Below are positions 62,635 through 64,000 of a stretch of DNA of 64,000 nucleotides, one piece after another. Made by a program: the position numbers and the translations under genes. Position 1 is the stretch's first letter; each line of letters opens with the position of its first letter. The notes beneath the pieces were generated by a model. It was not told where the DNA came from and did not search any database. It was given only the letters and a program-made list of their open reading frames with translations. Source of the DNA: an uncultured Prevotellaceae bacterium. Lineage in GTDB: Bacteria; Bacteroidota; Bacteroidia; Bacteroidales; Bacteroidaceae. The stretch covers positions 1-64,000 of the forward strand of contig CAMVKN010000014.1 of the NCBI GenBank assembly GCA_947168045.1, read 5' to 3'.

Positions 62635-63750
62635 CTATGGGTTGGCAAGCGTTGCCACGACGTACTCCGACTGCGTGCCGATGCGGAACTTGCCGCCCCA
62701 GATGCCGATGCCACTGGACACATAGTAGTGGGTGCTGCCCCGCTGATGGCTGCCCCACGAGCACTCGTAGAGCGCATCGGTAATCCACGATATGGGCCAC
62801 ACCTGTCCACGGTGGGTGTGACCGCTCAGCTGGAAGTCGATGCCAGCCTGCTCAGTCTCCTCTAAGTGGTACGGCTGGTGGTCGAGCACGATGGTGTAGA
62901 GGGATTTGAGGCTTGAGATTTGAGAATTGAGATTTGAGGTTAGCTGGGCCAGGCTCTTGCGGCGGCGGTTGGTGCGGTCGTCGCGGCCGATGATGACCAG
63001 GGCACTGTCGACGACAGCCGCCGAGTCGATGAGCAGGTGGATGTTGGCGTCGCGGTAGAACTGCTCGGCGCGCGGCTCACCGCTGTAGTACTCGTGGTTG
63101 CCTAAACAGGCATAGACCGGTGCCTGCAGACGGCGCAGCTCCTGGGCCATGTCCTCCTCTATCAGCGGGTGTACGCTGATGTCGATGATGTCGCCGGCAA
63201 TGAGCACCAGGTCGGGCTTCTCGGCGTTCACCATGTCTACCCACCGTGCCAGGTCCTCGCGTGTGTTATGGTAGCCTAAGTGCAGGTCGCTCATCATCAC
63301 GATGCGATAGGGGTGGGGCAGGGGCTTCGACGTCGTCAGTGCCACCTCAACGCGTACCTTATTATAATAATGTATGGCGCCACAGACGAAGATGGTCAGC
63401 ATCACGCCCGCCACCGCCGCCGTCGTCACCCAGTTGTGGTGCAGCCACGCCTTCGGCACCAGGTGTACCAGCCGTCCCAGGTCGAGCAGCAGGAAAATCA
63501 TCACCAGGTAGAGCAGCACGAAAATCGATGACGTGCCGACCTTATAGCACACGCGGGCCAGGGTGAGCGGCATCTTGTCCAACTGTCCGCGCAGGTCGAG
63601 GAAGAGCAACAGGAAACACGCCAACCCCACGCCTATCACCGTCCACTTCCACACGTTGGCCAAGGGTAGCAGTGTCCATAGATGCCAGCTGGTGTACACG
63701 ATGCCGGCTATGGGCAGCAGCAGAAAAAGTATCATCCACATATTTTTCAT
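62635..63750 (-). CDS. Membrane metallophosphoesterase
   Basis: 371 aa from the ATG at 63750; the frame continues to a GTG at 63798, but the -7 box lies between. The N-terminal part has about four membrane segments (MWMILFLLLPIAGIVYTSWH, VIGVGLACFLLLFL, SSIFVLLYLVMIFLLLDLG, TAAVAGVMLTIFVCGAIHYY). The calcineurin-like domain has VMMSDLHLGYHN, LIAGDIIDI, ACLGNHEYY and SGHTHRGQVWP. It probably acts on phospholipid-like or lipid-linked phosphates; UDP-2,3-diacylglucosamine-type enzymes are relatives, but no specific substrate is shown. A phrase repeat encodes TSNLNSQISSLKSLY within the domain. Confidence 0.88.
   Translation of the reverse strand: MKNMWMILFLLLPIAGIVYTSWHLWTLLPLANVWKWTVIGVGLACFLLLFLDLRGQLDKMPLTLARVCYKVGTSSIFVLLYLVMIFLLLDLGRLVHLVPKAWLHHNWVTTAAVAGVMLTIFVCGAIHYYNKVRVEVALTTSKPLPHPYRIVMMSDLHLGYHNTREDLARWVDMVNAEKPDLVLIAGDIIDISVHPLIEEDMAQELRRLQAPVYACLGNHEYYSGEPRAEQFYRDANIHLLIDSAAVVDSALVIIGRDDRTNRRRKSLAQLTSNLNSQISSLKSLYTIVLDHQPYHLEETEQAGIDFQLSGHTHRGQVWPISWITDALYECSWGSHQRGSTHYYVSSGIGIWGGKFRIGTQSEYVVATLANP
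62904..62940. repeat. Phrase repeat inside the phosphoesterase gene
   Basis: GAGGCTTGAGATTTGAGAAT and TGAGATTTGAGG, an inverted version of the phrase at 35961-36007, read in frame as LTSNLNSQISSLKS. Confidence 0.8.
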
Positions 63751-63765
63751 TCGTTTTTGGGGCTG

Positions 63766-63773
63766 CAAAGGTA
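63766..63773 (-). promoter_or_regulatory. -7 box of the phosphoesterase gene
   Basis: TACCTTTG on the minus strand, 16 bases upstream of the ATG at 63750, and inside the longer frame. Confidence 0.65.
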
Positions 63774-63890
63774 CATTTTCTTCGTCAATTTCCTTCACTC
63801 TTGACCGTTAAAAAGAATTTATTCTGTTAAATTTCCGTAAACTACACATTCTTTTTGGGTGCAGATGTAGGAAGTTTCATATAAAATTAG

Positions 63891-64000
63891 TACCTTTGCA
63901 GCCCGAAATACACCCTTATGCCAAAAGGGAGTATTATGACGTGTTGAAACATATACAATAAATATATAAATAAACAACAAAAAAACGTAAATTTAATTAT
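63891..64000 (+). promoter_or_regulatory. Promoter and structured leader of an off-window gene
   Basis: TACCTTTG at 63891-63898 starts a leader with an ACCCTT-ATGCCAA-AAGGG hairpin and a GTATTATGACGTGTTGAAAC segment, then A-rich sequence to the edge with no start codon. By recollection it resembles ribosomal-protein leaders (for example L13) of Bacteroidia. The downstream gene is not in the window. Confidence 0.45.

Overview
The window is a chromosomal segment of a Bacteroidales bacterium, most likely a Prevotella or close relative. The evidence is the GC-rich coding sequence, recurrent TAnnTTTG-type -7 promoter boxes with TTTG-like -33 boxes about 20 bases upstream, SusC/SusD pairs, lipoproteins with Bacteroidetes-type lipoboxes, and Bacteroidetes-restricted families such as DUF3467, DUF4890 and DUF3316. 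I recognised no tRNA, rRNA, integrase, transposase or CRISPR array.

Layout. (1) Positions 1-1810 form a small accessory edge: a truncated AlbA_2/GHKL-ATPase gene with a 12-bp tandem repeat, a decayed fragment of a second AlbA_2 gene, and an unknown 123-aa protein. (2) 1.9-6.5 kb is core: dnaK, a secreted protein with a BamE-like C-terminus, and recA, with a perfect 30-bp palindrome between the last two. (3) 24.8 down to 6.6 kb (minus strand) is a tightly packed six-gene operon for surface proteins of unknown function: a sorting-domain protein, an outer-membrane barrel, a giant 2,794-aa secreted protein, an FN3 protein and two lipoproteins. A membrane-anchored TPR/AraC hybrid regulator sits just upstream, and a 12-bp perfect inverted repeat overlaps the operon promoter. 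(4) 44.3 down to 26.7 kb (minus) is a seven-gene operon in the order FAS1x4-SusC-SusD-FAS1-FAS1-SusC-SusD, with no glycan-degrading enzyme. (5) 44.27-45.03 kb is a 763-bp non-coding region packed with three kinds of inverted or direct repeat. (6) 45.0-48.6 kb holds a small secreted DUF4890-like protein and a three-gene set: AAA ATPase, a two-TM protein with an LRxFxxD domain, and a DUF4435 TOPRIM-like protein. The ATPase plus DUF4435 pair resembles the PARIS/OLD class of phage defence; the AT-richer middle gene makes it the best candidate here for an undescribed variant. (7) 48.7-53.1 kb (plus): lipoprotein, 5'-nucleotidase, HerA-like ATPase, small membrane protein. (8) 53.2-60.0 kb (minus): DUF3316 protein, TonB-type outer-membrane protein, topoisomerase IV subunit A. 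(9) 60.1-63.8 kb: Fur-family regulator, glutamine synthetase, DUF3467 protein, membrane metallophosphoesterase. The window ends in a promoter and structured leader of a gene beyond the edge.

A theme across the window is invasion by short repeats. GC-rich palindromes and degenerate tandem phrases (7- to 21-bp units) lie between genes and also inside genes in frame: in signal peptides, in a 5'-nucleotidase, in HerA, in ParC, in DUF4435 and in the phosphoesterase. One 9-bp phrase is read in two different frames in two genes 5 kb apart. Two inverted copies of a palindrome can fold into a 28-bp RNA stem that encloses the start of one susD gene. These elements recall Rickettsia palindromic elements and are worth systematic study.
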